Positions 25,521 through 32,795 of a DNA stretch of 39,429 nt are shown here, piece by piece. The stretch is from positions 1-39,429 of the IMG/VR virus record IMGVR_UViG_3300009151_000156; one strand, 5' to 3'. The translations under genes were made by a program, and so were the position numbers. The DNA is from a virus. Below the pieces are notes generated by a model. That model ran no database searches. It saw only the letters and a program-made list of their open reading frames with translations, and had not been told where the DNA came from. Position 1 is the first letter of the stretch; each line of letters begins with the position of its first letter.

Positions 25521-25961
25521 TCAGACCTTGTTCGCCGGGGTTGTCGATTGATCCCCTTCGGCGGCGAGTCGCTGCTTCATCTGGTCAACAACCTCTCGGA
25601 CGCCAGTTCCCGCGAGACCGAGGAACGCGACCGCCTGCGGATTTCCGCCAAGGCACCCGGTGTAGTTGTCGAGGAGGGCGAGAGCTAACCCAAGGCTCGC
25701 CGCAATTACGGGGAGCCAGTGTTTCCCAATTCTCGGGACCGCGGATTTCAAGGCGGAGACGATCAAGGGGATCGCAAACGGGATCAGGGCCAACCACGGA
25801 TTCGATACCGGGGGCAAAGCGATTGCGACCGGGCCGCCGGAGTCCAAAGGGGACACCGCCCCGAGGAGAGGAACCGCGGCCAGGACGGGACCGGCAAAGG
25901 CGGCCGCGAGGACAAAGGCGCAAAGGCTGATGGCGACGGCGAGGAGGCGGGGGATTTTCAT
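25521..25961 (-). CDS. Holin-like membrane protein, 146 aa
   Basis: It has an N-terminal hydrophobic segment (LLAVAISLCAFVLAAAFAGP), then transmembrane helices near 57-75 (LALIPFAIPLIVSAL) and 82-98 (HWLPVIAASLGLALALL). The C-terminus contains FLGLAGTGVREVVDQMKQR, a 'G-x-x-G-V-R-E-x-x-D-Q' ending I associate with holin-like proteins of Verrucomicrobial phages. It would permeabilise the inner membrane during lysis. It starts a new minus-strand block after an intrinsic terminator at about 26.1 kb. Confidence 0.6.
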   Translation of the reverse strand: MKIPRLLAVAISLCAFVLAAAFAGPVLAAVPLLGAVSPLDSGGPVAIALPPVSNPWLALIPFAIPLIVSALKSAVPRIGKHWLPVIAASLGLALALLDNYTGCLGGNPQAVAFLGLAGTGVREVVDQMKQRLAAEGDQSTTPANKV

Positions 25962-26094
25962 TGGATGTTCAGGGCGGGTTTATCGGGTGTTGAAGTTCCC
26001 GTAACGCTCCGCCAGTGAAACCCAACCGCGGTTTGAATTCCGGGTCCTCGGAGCCGGGACGTTTTCCGCGCCCGAGGGGATCGGGTTCGGGAAA

Positions 26095-26127
26095 ACAAAA
26101 AGCCCCGAAGCAGGGCTGCTTCAGGGC
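26095..26127 (-). terminator. Intrinsic terminator after accessory gene block
   Basis: On the minus strand a stem GCCC/GGGC plus GAAGCAG/CTGCTTC (26102-26127, one mismatch) is followed by TTTTTGTTTT (26101 downward). This is a standard Rho-independent terminator reading leftward, separating the small accessory genes (26160 and above) from the lysis, packaging and structural genes. The latter would therefore need their own promoter near 25.97-26.09 kb. Confidence 0.75.
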
Positions 26128-26159
26128 CGGGGAAAAGAGATCAGGAATCGGTCGAGGCG

Positions 26160-26402
26160 TCAACTATCCGCCGCCCTGATAGTCTCGGAGCACGAGGCCT
26201 TCGGGGTGTTCAATCCGGCGCCGTATTCGTAGCCCTCGTTCTGTTGGGCGATAGATCGGGCGCCCCCTTCAGTGATCGCGCAAACAACCATGCCGTGAAC
26301 CCGTTCCCATGGGCTCGCCCAAGGATCGCGCCCGGCGGGCCTTTGTGGGACCGGGGCAAGCTTCCAGAGCTTGCGCGCTGTCTTGTTCTTCGCTGTCTTC
26401 AT
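26160..26402 (-). CDS. Small conserved-type phage protein, 80 aa
   Basis: The segment HGMVVCAITEGGARSIAQQN followed by ...NTPKASCSETI resembles a small phage family that pairs 'xxVVxAxxExxARxLAxxxxGDEG' with 'xxxxTSC' ends. The first 30 residues are basic and Trp-rich. Its start overlaps the YopX stop by 4 bases (ATGA), implying coupled translation. The role is unknown. Confidence 0.6.
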   Translation of the reverse strand: MKTAKNKTARKLWKLAPVPQRPAGRDPWASPWERVHGMVVCAITEGGARSIAQQNEGYEYGAGLNTPKASCSETIRAADS

Positions 26403-26701
26403 GTCTCAGTTCTTGGGGCCTCTTCGGTCCCGTTAAATTTCGCAGCGTCGTGGATGTTCCCGATCACCCGGCAGTGCTTCGCGTGTCGGTTTGCGAGCGA
26501 TCCAGTGTTCAAGTCCTCGTCCCAAAAGCAAGGAACACCCTCCACCAGTTTTACGGTATCAACCATTCGGGTTCCGCTTTCCGTGTCGTAACTCGGAGCT
26601 GGGTTTCGTCCGAAGCCATACTCGACGGTGAACTCCACAATGTCGCCCTCGCAGATCTCACGCCCGTCCCGGTCGCGTAGTCCAATCGGTTCCCGTTCCA
26701 T
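26399..26701 (-). CDS. YopX-family protein
   Basis: The N-terminus reads MEREPIGLRDRDGREICEGD, then IVEF, the signature of YopX proteins ('G-L-x-D-x-x-G-x-x-I-x-E-G-D-I-V'), and the end carries CRVIGNIHD as in 'E-V-I-G-N-I-y-E'. Phages of many groups carry YopX homologues, but their role is unknown. The protein is 100 residues, shorter than many family members. Confidence 0.75.
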   Translation of the reverse strand: MEREPIGLRDRDGREICEGDIVEFTVEYGFGRNPAPSYDTESGTRMVDTVKLVEGVPCFWDEDLNTGSLANRHAKHCRVIGNIHDAAKFNGTEEAPRTET

Positions 26702-26710
26702 GGGCTTGGT

Positions 26711-27007
26711 CTATTGTGAGGCCGCGTCGCACACTTCCTGGATCCACGCGGAAAGCGATTGCCCGTTTTTCTGCGCGGTCTTGACGTACCGGTTTTTCCG
26801 GTCGCGGGTGACTCTCAGGTTGATGTCGTGGTCTGCCGGATCCTTCGACGGTGGACGCCCTGGTGGGTTCGGCGCCGGCCTCGTCAAATGAAGGGTGATC
26901 TTGCTCCCGATTTCCGGAACGGGAAAGGGCGTGGACACTCCGGCGACGTCCCACGCTTGCTCAACCACTTCGAGGAGCGGCGCCTTTTTCTTGCGGGGGT
27001 TTTTCAT
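26711..27007 (-). CDS. Ribbon-helix-helix-like DNA-binding protein, 98 aa
   Basis: The start MKNPRKKKAPLLEVVE at 27007 is chosen; further upstream the frame shadows the zinc-ribbon gene. The C-terminal segment INLRVTRDRKNRYVKTAQK then SLSAWIQEVCDAA matches the RHH (CopG/Arc-like) pattern: a strand, helix, and 'S-L-S-x-W' second helix. It probably binds DNA as a dimer, perhaps regulating accessory genes. The N-terminal half is basic. Confidence 0.65.
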   Translation of the reverse strand: MKNPRKKKAPLLEVVEQAWDVAGVSTPFPVPEIGSKITLHLTRPAPNPPGRPPSKDPADHDINLRVTRDRKNRYVKTAQKNGQSLSAWIQEVCDAASQ

Positions 27008-27074
27008 TCTTGGGTTTGGTTTGATGATCGGCGACCACGCGGGCGGCCACGGGGGCCGCCCGCGGGATCGCTGG

Positions 27075-27332
27075 TCACTCTTCCATGTCGGCGGTCTGAC
27101 AGGGTTCGCACCATTGCCCGCCGCCGGCCAATTCCCGGAGCGGGAAGAGTTCGCCGCAACGGCGGCATTTGCATTTGATTTGAGAGATCCAGAAGTCCTT
27201 CCCAGCGCAGAGGCCGGCAATGTCCGCCGGGATGAGCTCCGAACCGATCAGGACGAACCGTTCGCCGGCGTCGTTCCGTCGGATCTTGTAGGGCTTAGGA
27301 GCGGAGGGTGAGGGGGAGGTTGTTGGGGTCAT
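27075..27332 (-). CDS. Zinc-ribbon protein, 85 aa
   Basis: The C-terminal part has a four-Cys cluster, CKCRRCGELFPLRELAGGG then WCEPC, typical of a zinc ribbon. The first 13 residues are Pro/Ser-rich. The middle (ERFVLIGSELIPADIAGLC) is compact. Small zinc-ribbon proteins of this type occur near phage accessory regions and may bind DNA, RNA or protein. The function is unknown. Confidence 0.65.
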   Translation of the reverse strand: MTPTTSPSPSAPKPYKIRRNDAGERFVLIGSELIPADIAGLCAGKDFWISQIKCKCRRCGELFPLRELAGGGQWCEPCQTADMEE

Positions 27333-27369
27333 TTTTTTCAGGGGTTCGTTGTTGGGGTTGGCGGTCGGA

Positions 27370-27645
27370 TCAATAGGAAGAGTCGCTGGTGATTCCGCGA
27401 CCGTGGCCGTCTGAGAGTTCGGAGATCCGGTAAATCGTTTCGACGCCTTTTTGGGTGAATGAGAGCGAATCGCCTTTGGCTTTCCATTTCCCTTGGAACG
27501 AGAAGATCCGGCCCGCCGGCCCGTAAACGTCCGCCTTGAAGACTAGCAACCGGGCGACGGCGCGCGCCTCGCGGCGTTGAGCGATGGAACGCTTGGCAAT
27601 TAGGCGCTCGACTTGGGCGGGGGTGTAATGGGAGATCGTTGTCAT
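27370..27645 (-). CDS. Hypothetical protein, 91 aa
   Basis: A basic protein with MTTISHYTPAQVERLIAKRS (helical), RLLVFKADVYGPAGRIFSFQ and KGVETIYRISEL. It looks like a helix followed by a small beta domain. It is in the minus-strand accessory block, 20 bases after the preceding gene. The family is not recognised. Confidence 0.6.
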   Translation of the reverse strand: MTTISHYTPAQVERLIAKRSIAQRREARAVARLLVFKADVYGPAGRIFSFQGKWKAKGDSLSFTQKGVETIYRISELSDGHGRGITSDSSY

Positions 27646-27665
27646 GGGGTGTTTTTTTGGGGGAG

Positions 27666-27926
27666 TTAGCGGGTGGCCGAATGGCGGAGAGCGTTCGTGG
27701 CCTTCAATGCGTCGGGGGCGACAATGTCCAGGATCGAGGCGAGCTCATCCTGCCAACCGTCCACCGAATCGATCATGGATCGAATCGAGGCGTACCCGTT
27801 TTGCTTGGCGAATTTGTGAACGTTGCCGGCCTCTTGGTCGATTAGCTCAAGCGGAAGCCGATAACAGGGTTCCTTGAAGTAGGGGAGGAGGGCGATCGGG
27901 ACGAGTTTGACGGACTTCGTTTTCAT
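27666..27926 (-). CDS. Hypothetical protein, 86 aa
   Basis: The protein contains PIALLPYFKEPCYRLPLELI and SIRSMIDSVDGWQDEL. A helix-rich soluble protein without known motifs. The 150-base gap upstream (27927-28076) contains no convincing gene, although a 59-codon minus ORF (from 28023) overlaps this gene. A short TTGT-CCAT-ACAA inverted repeat lies near 28014-28025. Confidence 0.55.
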   Translation of the reverse strand: MKTKSVKLVPIALLPYFKEPCYRLPLELIDQEAGNVHKFAKQNGYASIRSMIDSVDGWQDELASILDIVAPDALKATNALRHSATR

Positions 27927-28076
27927 TGGTGCTGCGTTTTGTCGCTTCCCGAAACCCTCGGGGGGGGTCGCTCGTAATTCGATCGACGGGGAGACAATCC
28001 CACGCGGGCGCGTTGTTGTCCATACAATAATTGCGGGACGGAAAACCTTCGCCTCCTGGTTGAGCCGCCCCTTGGC

Positions 28077-28490
28077 CTACCCGATACCGTCCCACACCGC
28101 CGCCTCCGCCGCGGCGCCGAGTGCCACGACCCCGGAGGGGATGATGATCATCGGGAAACTAAGAAACATTCCCCCAACGATTCCGAAGCACAGCGCCAAG
28201 AGGAAAAGGAATAGCGCCGGCGTCAACCTTCCTTGGCTCAATTGACCAAGCCCCGGAATGACGAACGACGCGATCGCGGCGCCGACGTTTCCTCCGCTCC
28301 CCCGACGAGATGGGCCCGCCGGCGCGCCACCCCTCATTCCGGATCCGTTCGAGAGTCTCACCCCGGACGGCGCGCGCGCCGACATCGGGGCGTCGTTGAA
28401 TTCCCCACAGGACGGACAGTTGAAAGGCTCCGCGGCCGCCGACTCCTCGACCTCAAGCCCGACCCGACAGTTCGCACAATTTAGATTCAT
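28077..28490 (-). CDS. Zinc-ribbon membrane protein (TM2-like), first minus-strand gene
   Basis: The start is set at 28490 (MNLNCANCRVGLEVEES), because AGGGAGG lies 5 bases upstream and would be inside the gene if an earlier Met (28508) were used. Residues 4-7 and 24-27 form CANC/CPSC, a zinc ribbon. The C-terminal half has FVIPGLGQLSQGRLTPAL, the TM2-like 'P-G-L-G-Q-L-x-x-G-R' element, and two further hydrophobic helices. It is the first gene downstream of the 26-base palindrome, so it may be directly controlled by it. A membrane sensor, superinfection or host-association role is possible but unproven. Confidence 0.75.
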   Translation of the reverse strand: MNLNCANCRVGLEVEESAAAEPFNCPSCGEFNDAPMSARAPSGVRLSNGSGMRGGAPAGPSRRGSGGNVGAAIASFVIPGLGQLSQGRLTPALFLFLLALCFGIVGGMFLSFPMIIIPSGVVALGAAAEAAVWDGIG

Positions 28491-28505
28491 TTTGACCTCC
28501 CTTTT

Positions 28506-28531
28506 CAAATGTCCACCTAGGTGGACATTTG
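28506..28531. promoter_or_regulatory. 26-base perfect palindrome (probable operator)
   Basis: The half-site CAAATGTCCACCT is followed directly by its complement, giving a perfect 26-base palindrome centred between 28518 and 28519. It lies 15 bases upstream of the ATG at 28490 and downstream of the minus-strand RHH gene. A zero-spacer site of this quality in the switch region most likely binds a dimeric regulator. It lacks a T-run on either strand, so it is not a typical intrinsic terminator. Confidence 0.7.
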
Positions 28532-28583
28532 CCCGGCTTCGCTATCGACTTTCTTCCCATTTTCTGACGACACTTGTGGATGT

Positions 28584-29048
28584 CTAAGGAGGGGAAGGTT
28601 TTGGTTTGCTCATCGCTGATTGTTTTGGAGCCGGCGCTTGAGCGATCGACCCGATCCCTTTCTCTTTGTGAATTGGATGCGGTCGCTCGGCTTTACTCAC
28701 GCTGGGCGACTCAACTTGAGGCGAAGATTCTCCTTTTGCGCGCGGCTGAATGCCTGCGGCAAGAACACCAAGCTTCGCCAGCGCTTCCCGCTTCCCCTCG
28801 GAATTGACCGGGGAACTCCCGAGCAACGATTCCGAACTAGGGATTTGCGCGGCCCCGGCGCTTCGGATCGGTCGCACCAAGTCCGCAAGCGACCCCACTT
28901 CCTTCCGCTCCTGGAAATCTTTCTCGATCAGGAGCGAGACGTACTTCGAGAAACTGATCCCCATACTCAAAGCCCTTGCCTTCCCACGAGCGAGGAGATC
29001 GTCGTCGGTGAAACTGAGGCTTGTGTTTGTGTACCGCGGCTTGGCCAC
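28584..29048 (-). CDS. Ribbon-helix-helix regulator, possible repressor
   Basis: The start is GTG at 29048, preceded by GAAAGGG. Residues 1-50 (YTNTSLSFTDDDLLARGK, then MGISFSKYVSLLIEKDFQER) match the RHH (CopG/Arc) fold: a strand followed by two helices, with 'S-F-S-K-Y-V-x-x-L-I-E-x-D'. Residues 55-154 are a low-complexity, Ser/Pro-rich tail. It is divergent from two plus-strand RHH genes, so it is the best candidate for the lysogeny repressor or an early-late switch protein. Confidence 0.7.
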   Translation of the reverse strand: MAKPRYTNTSLSFTDDDLLARGKARALSMGISFSKYVSLLIEKDFQERKEVGSLADLVRPIRSAGAAQIPSSESLLGSSPVNSEGKREALAKLGVLAAGIQPRAKGESSPQVESPSVSKAERPHPIHKEKGIGSIAQAPAPKQSAMSKPKPSPP

Positions 29049-29107
29049 AGGCCCTTTCTATCGCCCCCAAAAACGGATCCGCAAGTTTCGGTTGACTCTT
29101 ATCAAGA

Positions 29108-29126
29108 CTTATTAGAACTTAATAAG
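29108..29126. promoter_or_regulatory. CTTATTA-N5-TAATAAG operator in divergent promoter region
   Basis: An inverted repeat of 7-base arms (CTTATTA at 29108-29114, TAATAAG at 29120-29126) sits 3 bases before the ATG at 29130. It lies in an AT-rich island between divergent RHH genes, whereas the rest of the window is GC-rich. A TTGACT at 29092-29097 could be a -35 box for the plus direction, but no good -10 was found at the usual distance. An RHH-type operator is the natural reading. Confidence 0.6.
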
Positions 29127-29129
29127 ACG

Positions 29130-29318
29130 ATGGCGATCACAACAATCCACGTTCCGGACGAGGTTTTGGCGAAAGGGAAGACTGCTGCGAAGGAGGACGG
29201 TCGCAGTTTTTCAAAACACGTCTCCCGCCTCTTGGAGCGCGACCTGAAAACAAAACCCCATGCCGACGAACCGACTAGGAAGCGGGACCGCAAACGTTCC
29301 GATCAATTGGCTGAATGA
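29130..29318 (+). CDS. Ribbon-helix-helix protein, 62 aa, first plus-strand gene
   Basis: The start ATG at 29130 gives MAITTIHVPDEVLAKGKTAA, then EDGRSFSKHVSRLLERDLKT, an RHH pattern closely similar to that of the divergent minus-strand RHH protein (SFSKH-V versus SFSKY-V). The frame is open upstream but that shadows the minus gene. It heads the early block and overlaps a third RHH ORF by 59 bases. A Ner-like or antirepressor role is inferred. Confidence 0.7.
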   Translation: MAITTIHVPDEVLAKGKTAAKEDGRSFSKHVSRLLERDLKTKPHADEPTRKRDRKRSDQLAE

Positions 29319-29535
29319 GGAACGCGAAGTCATCGGACGCCTTGCGTCCGCGGCCGACCAAAGCTTCGGCTCATTCGTTCGGACTCTGGTTGTCGAGCGA
29401 CTCCAGCAAGTCCACCCCGACGCAGCACTCAAGATCGTTTCCGTTCGCTCGGAACGCAGACTGACCCGCCTTCGGATCACTCTTTCACTTTCCCAATGTC
29501 CTCCGCCCTCCAGCAATCCTTCCGGCTTCCCCTGA
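29260..29535 (+). CDS. Second plus-strand RHH-like protein, 91 aa
   Basis: Residues 12-50 (ANVPINWLNEEREVIGRLAS then SFGSFVRTLVVERLQ) look like an RHH fold, 'S-F-x-x-F-V-R-x-L'. The ATG at 29260 lies within the end of the 62-residue RHH gene in another frame (59-base overlap), and I see no better start nearer to the RHH core. The end overlaps the next ORF by 40 bases. The last 15 residues are low-complexity, so the true end of the fold is around residue 70. Confidence 0.5.
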   Translation: MPTNRLGSGTANVPINWLNEEREVIGRLASAADQSFGSFVRTLVVERLQQVHPDAALKIVSVRSERRLTRLRITLSLSQCPPPSSNPSGFP

Positions 29536-29927
29536 CTCACGAAGTTAGCCTCGTGAGCCTGGACACTGTCGGCGCGGAGATGGGTTGGCACATTGATCAC
29601 GTCAACGAATGGGCGGTCGAGCAATGGGCCTTCGACCTCTCCTATTCATCGCTCCGGAGAAAAGAGATCCGGGTGTGGATCCGATCGCTTCGCGATTCCG
29701 AAGCGGCCCGCAAGGCAACGCCGAACGAGGTCATCGAGTCCGTGATCGGAAGCCCGCTCATGGACACGGTCCGAGCGGCCAGCCTCGAATCTCGGTGGCG
29801 CCTCAGCGGCATCACCCTCTCACGTCTCCGCCGTGACGAGGAAATCTTCGGCGAGCAAGTCGGCCACTCCTGGTGGCTCACCCGCTCAAGCCTCCGCGCT
29901 TTCCTTGAGCGTCGTCTCATCCGTTAA
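29496..29927 (+). CDS. Putative DNA-binding early protein, 143 aa
   Basis: Segments LDTVGAEMGWHIDHVNEWAV and RLSGITLSRLRRDEEIFGEQ then VGHSWWLTRSSLRAFLERRL have a HTH-like 'x-x-S-x-L-x-x-L-R-R' followed by a 'W-W-L-T-R-S-S-L' pattern reminiscent of excisionase or MerR-like DNA binding folds. A later start (MGWHIDHVNEW, 29580) would avoid the overlap with the previous ORF. It precedes the DUF3102-like gene. The role is not established. Confidence 0.6.
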   Translation: MSSALQQSFRLPLTHEVSLVSLDTVGAEMGWHIDHVNEWAVEQWAFDLSYSSLRRKEIRVWIRSLRDSEAARKATPNEVIESVIGSPLMDTVRAASLESRWRLSGITLSRLRRDEEIFGEQVGHSWWLTRSSLRAFLERRLIR

Positions 29928-29941
29928 CCCCTTTTTGAATC

Positions 29942-30610
29942 ATGTCTCTCTCCCTCGTTAAATCCTCCGCCTCTATCGTCCCATCGCTCCCGAAGGGGAA
30001 CAACAAAGCGGTCGCCGAAAAGCTCAACGCCTTGATTGCGGGGGCCCACGAGAGCTTGGTTCTCATCGCGACCCTTGGCGCCTTCATCGACCACATCAAA
30101 GCCGAACTTCCGCACGGTCAATTCAACGCTTGGCTCGCCGAATACTGCCCGGAGGTTTCCCGCTCTGCGGTTTTCAATTGGCGGAAGATTTGCGCGGGCT
30201 TGTTGAACGATGCCGGGCTGTCAGGGCGAAAGCTTCGGGCGATGGAGCGACCGCTCCATGAGGTTCTCCAGCTGCGGTTCGAGGACCTCACGGAGCCCGA
30301 GCAGAGCGTGGTCGCTAAGATCCGGAACGCCGCGCAAAACACCACACACTCCGCGCTCAAGAAGCGGCCAACCGTGAAGCCGAAGTCCCTCTCCCCGGTT
30401 GAGAGCGTCAACGCCAAGAACGCGGCGGCGTTCAAACACTGGTCGCTCATGGTCGGGGAAATCGATCTGGCATTGAACGGGGACACCCTGAACCACGCGA
30501 TTCACCACGACCCCGCGTTCGCTTCCAGAATCGAGGAAGTCCGGCTCCGATTGGGTGACGTCCTCAAGGAGGTTGTTCGCTCCCACAAGCGGGAAACATC
30601 CGCCCGCTGA
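29942..30610 (+). CDS. DUF3102-like early protein, 222 aa
   Basis: Residues 20-90 contain AVAEKLNALIAGAHESLVLI, GAFIDHIKAELPHGQFNAWL and SRSAVFNWRKICAGLLNDA. This matches DUF3102 ('L-x-x-A-K-x-x-L-P-H-G-x-F-x-x-W-L, then S-x-R-T-A-x-x-Y'), a probable DNA-binding family found in phages. The rest is helical. It ends 5 bases before the transposase start, so it may be cotranscribed and modulate transposition or replication. Confidence 0.65.
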   Translation: MSLSLVKSSASIVPSLPKGNNKAVAEKLNALIAGAHESLVLIATLGAFIDHIKAELPHGQFNAWLAEYCPEVSRSAVFNWRKICAGLLNDAGLSGRKLRAMERPLHEVLQLRFEDLTEPEQSVVAKIRNAAQNTTHSALKKRPTVKPKSLSPVESVNAKNAAAFKHWSLMVGEIDLALNGDTLNHAIHHDPAFASRIEEVRLRLGDVLKEVVRSHKRETSAR

Positions 30611-30615
30611 ATCTT

Positions 30616-32766
30616 ATGGTCCTTTCCACCGACAATTCCACAGCCCCCGCTCGGGTCCTTTGTTTCGAGATCCCCGAGTCCGATCGCTCGGATTTTCACG
30701 CCCTCGCCGCCGAGGTTCAGCGGGACGTCTTGGCGCGCCTGGAAGCGATGCGGACGATCTCCGCGGCGCGGTCGGTTCGGGACGGAGCGATCCGCGTCTC
30801 TCAATCCATGGGTGGAATCCGCGGTTGGTCTCCGGCCCGGCTTCGGTCTCAGTGGTCGGAATTCTCAGTCGCGGGAACTTGGCGCGCGCTTCTCAATTGC
30901 GCGAAGGCGGGGCCCGCCCACTACCGATCCGCGGGACACGTCGAGGATCTCCCCGCCGCATCCAATCCCGCGTTCCGCGAATTCGTAAAGGCGGAGATCG
31001 AGCGATGCCAACGCAACGGCGGCCAAGCCTACCGATCGCTCCTTTCCCGATGGGCCCGTTGGAACGCCGGAGAATCAAAAGCGGCCATCCCCGGTTACTC
31101 GATCTGCCCGCCGCCCGCCGCTCACGGCCTTCACCCTGTCGGATGGGGCCGCGATAACATCATGCGGATGAGTCCCGACCGCGCCGACCTCACGCGCGCC
31201 CGGCAGGGCCAGCGGGCCGCCTCTCATTTCCGGCCCGCGGTTCTCACGACTCGCTTCGGTGTCTCCGTTGGGGAGTACCTTCAATTCGACGACGTCGAGT
31301 TCGATCTCCGCGTCAACTTTCCGGGCCAACCTCAAGCGATGCGGCCCCGCGGTTTTTTTGCGCTCGACGTCCTCTCCGCTTGTGACGTTGGGATGTTTTG
31401 GAAGCCGACCCTCTGGGATGAGGAGGCGAGCAAGAAGAAGACCTTAACCGAGCGGGACTTCCTCTGGTTCGTGATTCATACGATGATGAATTGCGGCTAC
31501 CGATCCGACCACTTGGGAACCCAGCTCATCTGGGAACACGGGACCGCCACTGTCCGCGATCGCTCGTTCCTCTCGACTCTCGAACAAGTGACAGGGGGCC
31601 GCGTGCGGCGCGCCGTGTCCGGGATCATGGGCGTTGAACAGATGGCCGGAATGTTTGAGGGGACCGGTCGGGGCAATTTCCGTTTCAAGTCTCACCGAGA
31701 ATCCCTTTTTGGTCTTCTCCACAATTACTTCCAGCAGCTTCCCGGACAGGTTGGGTTAAGCCGCGACCGTTCCCCGGAACAACTCGTCGGCCTCGAACGG
31801 TACAACAAGCAGATCCTCGCCCTCGTCCCGACCCTTTCCCCGGACCGCGCGCCGGATCTTCGTTTCCCCGTTTTGTCGTGGGATCAATTCAACGAGGCGG
31901 CCCTCCGCTTGTTGGATCAGATCTCCACCCGGACCGACCATGAGATGGAAGGCTGGGAGCGTTGCGGTTTCGTCCAAACGTTTTGGAGAATCGCCGACAA
32001 CCAGCAGTGGATTTCCGAGGACGAGTTCGCGGCATACACCGAAGTCCAGCGCGCGGCGATCACTACCCTTGTCTCTTCGGAGCCGAGCCGGTTTCGGCAA
32101 CTCCGGAAGATGTCCCCCCGGCAAGTGTTCGATCGGTCCCGTCACGAGTTGACCCGGATTCGACACGACCAACTGCCGGTCCTCCTCAGTCACCGGGCCG
32201 AAGAACTCGGGCGAGAGGTAACGGTTCGCCGCGGGATGATCACGATTGATTCCGAGGAGTTCGGTCCCGATCCGATCCATTTTCAAGCCCTGGACGCCCG
32301 CCGGGGATCCGGCCATCGGTTGGCGGAGGGTTCCAAGTTTTTGGCCTTCCTCAATCCCATCGCGCCGACCCATCTCGTCGCCTGCGATTCCGCGATGAAG
32401 ATTTCCGCGATCTGCCAATTCTGGGACCGCCCTTCTCGGAACAATCTCGACGCCGTCGGGGCCATGATGGGCCGCCAGCGGAAACACGAGAACGCGGCGC
32501 ATCGAGATCAGGACGCGCGACACTCCGGGTTCGCCGCCGAGCACGCCCGAATGCTCAAGCACAACGAAGACGTGGCCGCCGGACTTCCCACGACTCCGGA
32601 GGACCGGGCCCGCGCCCGAGACCTCGCTGAACAAGTCGAGGCCCACGGCGCCGAGGCGGTCGCCGACATTCTTTCCTCTCCGGAGGCTCCGATCGAATCC
32701 CCCGCAACGGGCGACGACATCTCCGGCGAGGACTTCCTCTCCGACATCTCGACGCCTCGGGAATGA
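30616..32766 (+). CDS. A: MuA-type DDE transposase
   Basis: The 716-residue protein has an RNase-H-like catalytic core. QFDDVEFDL (first acid D225 or D226) is followed by LIWEHGTATVRD (second acid, E307) and FKSHRESLFGLLHNYFQQLPGQVG (third acid, E362). The 55-residue gap between the second and third acids matches that of MuA (56). The second acid is Glu, not Asp; I recall 'EHGTA' in Verrucomicrobial Mu transposases, so it may be lineage-specific. The N-terminal 170 residues should bind the end repeats, and the acidic C-terminal tail (from about residue 660) probably contacts MuB. It catalyses replicative transposition. Confidence 0.9.
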   Translation: MVLSTDNSTAPARVLCFEIPESDRSDFHALAAEVQRDVLARLEAMRTISAARSVRDGAIRVSQSMGGIRGWSPARLRSQWSEFSVAGTWRALLNCAKAGPAHYRSAGHVEDLPAASNPAFREFVKAEIERCQRNGGQAYRSLLSRWARWNAGESKAAIPGYSICPPPAAHGLHPVGWGRDNIMRMSPDRADLTRARQGQRAASHFRPAVLTTRFGVSVGEYLQFDDVEFDLRVNFPGQPQAMRPRGFFALDVLSACDVGMFWKPTLWDEEASKKKTLTERDFLWFVIHTMMNCGYRSDHLGTQLIWEHGTATVRDRSFLSTLEQVTGGRVRRAVSGIMGVEQMAGMFEGTGRGNFRFKSHRESLFGLLHNYFQQLPGQVGLSRDRSPEQLVGLERYNKQILALVPTLSPDRAPDLRFPVLSWDQFNEAALRLLDQISTRTDHEMEGWERCGFVQTFWRIADNQQWISEDEFAAYTEVQRAAITTLVSSEPSRFRQLRKMSPRQVFDRSRHELTRIRHDQLPVLLSHRAEELGREVTVRRGMITIDSEEFGPDPIHFQALDARRGSGHRLAEGSKFLAFLNPIAPTHLVACDSAMKISAICQFWDRPSRNNLDAVGAMMGRQRKHENAAHRDQDARHSGFAAEHARMLKHNEDVAAGLPTTPEDRARARDLAEQVEAHGAEAVADILSSPEAPIESPATGDDISGEDFLSDISTPRE

Positions 32767-32795
32767 GTCACACAACAAACAACACCTGAAAACCG

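Noticed and set aside
27847-28023. 59-codon minus ORF starting MDNNAPAWDCL
   Set aside because: It overlaps the 86-residue gene in another frame for most of its length, has no RBS and no family pattern.
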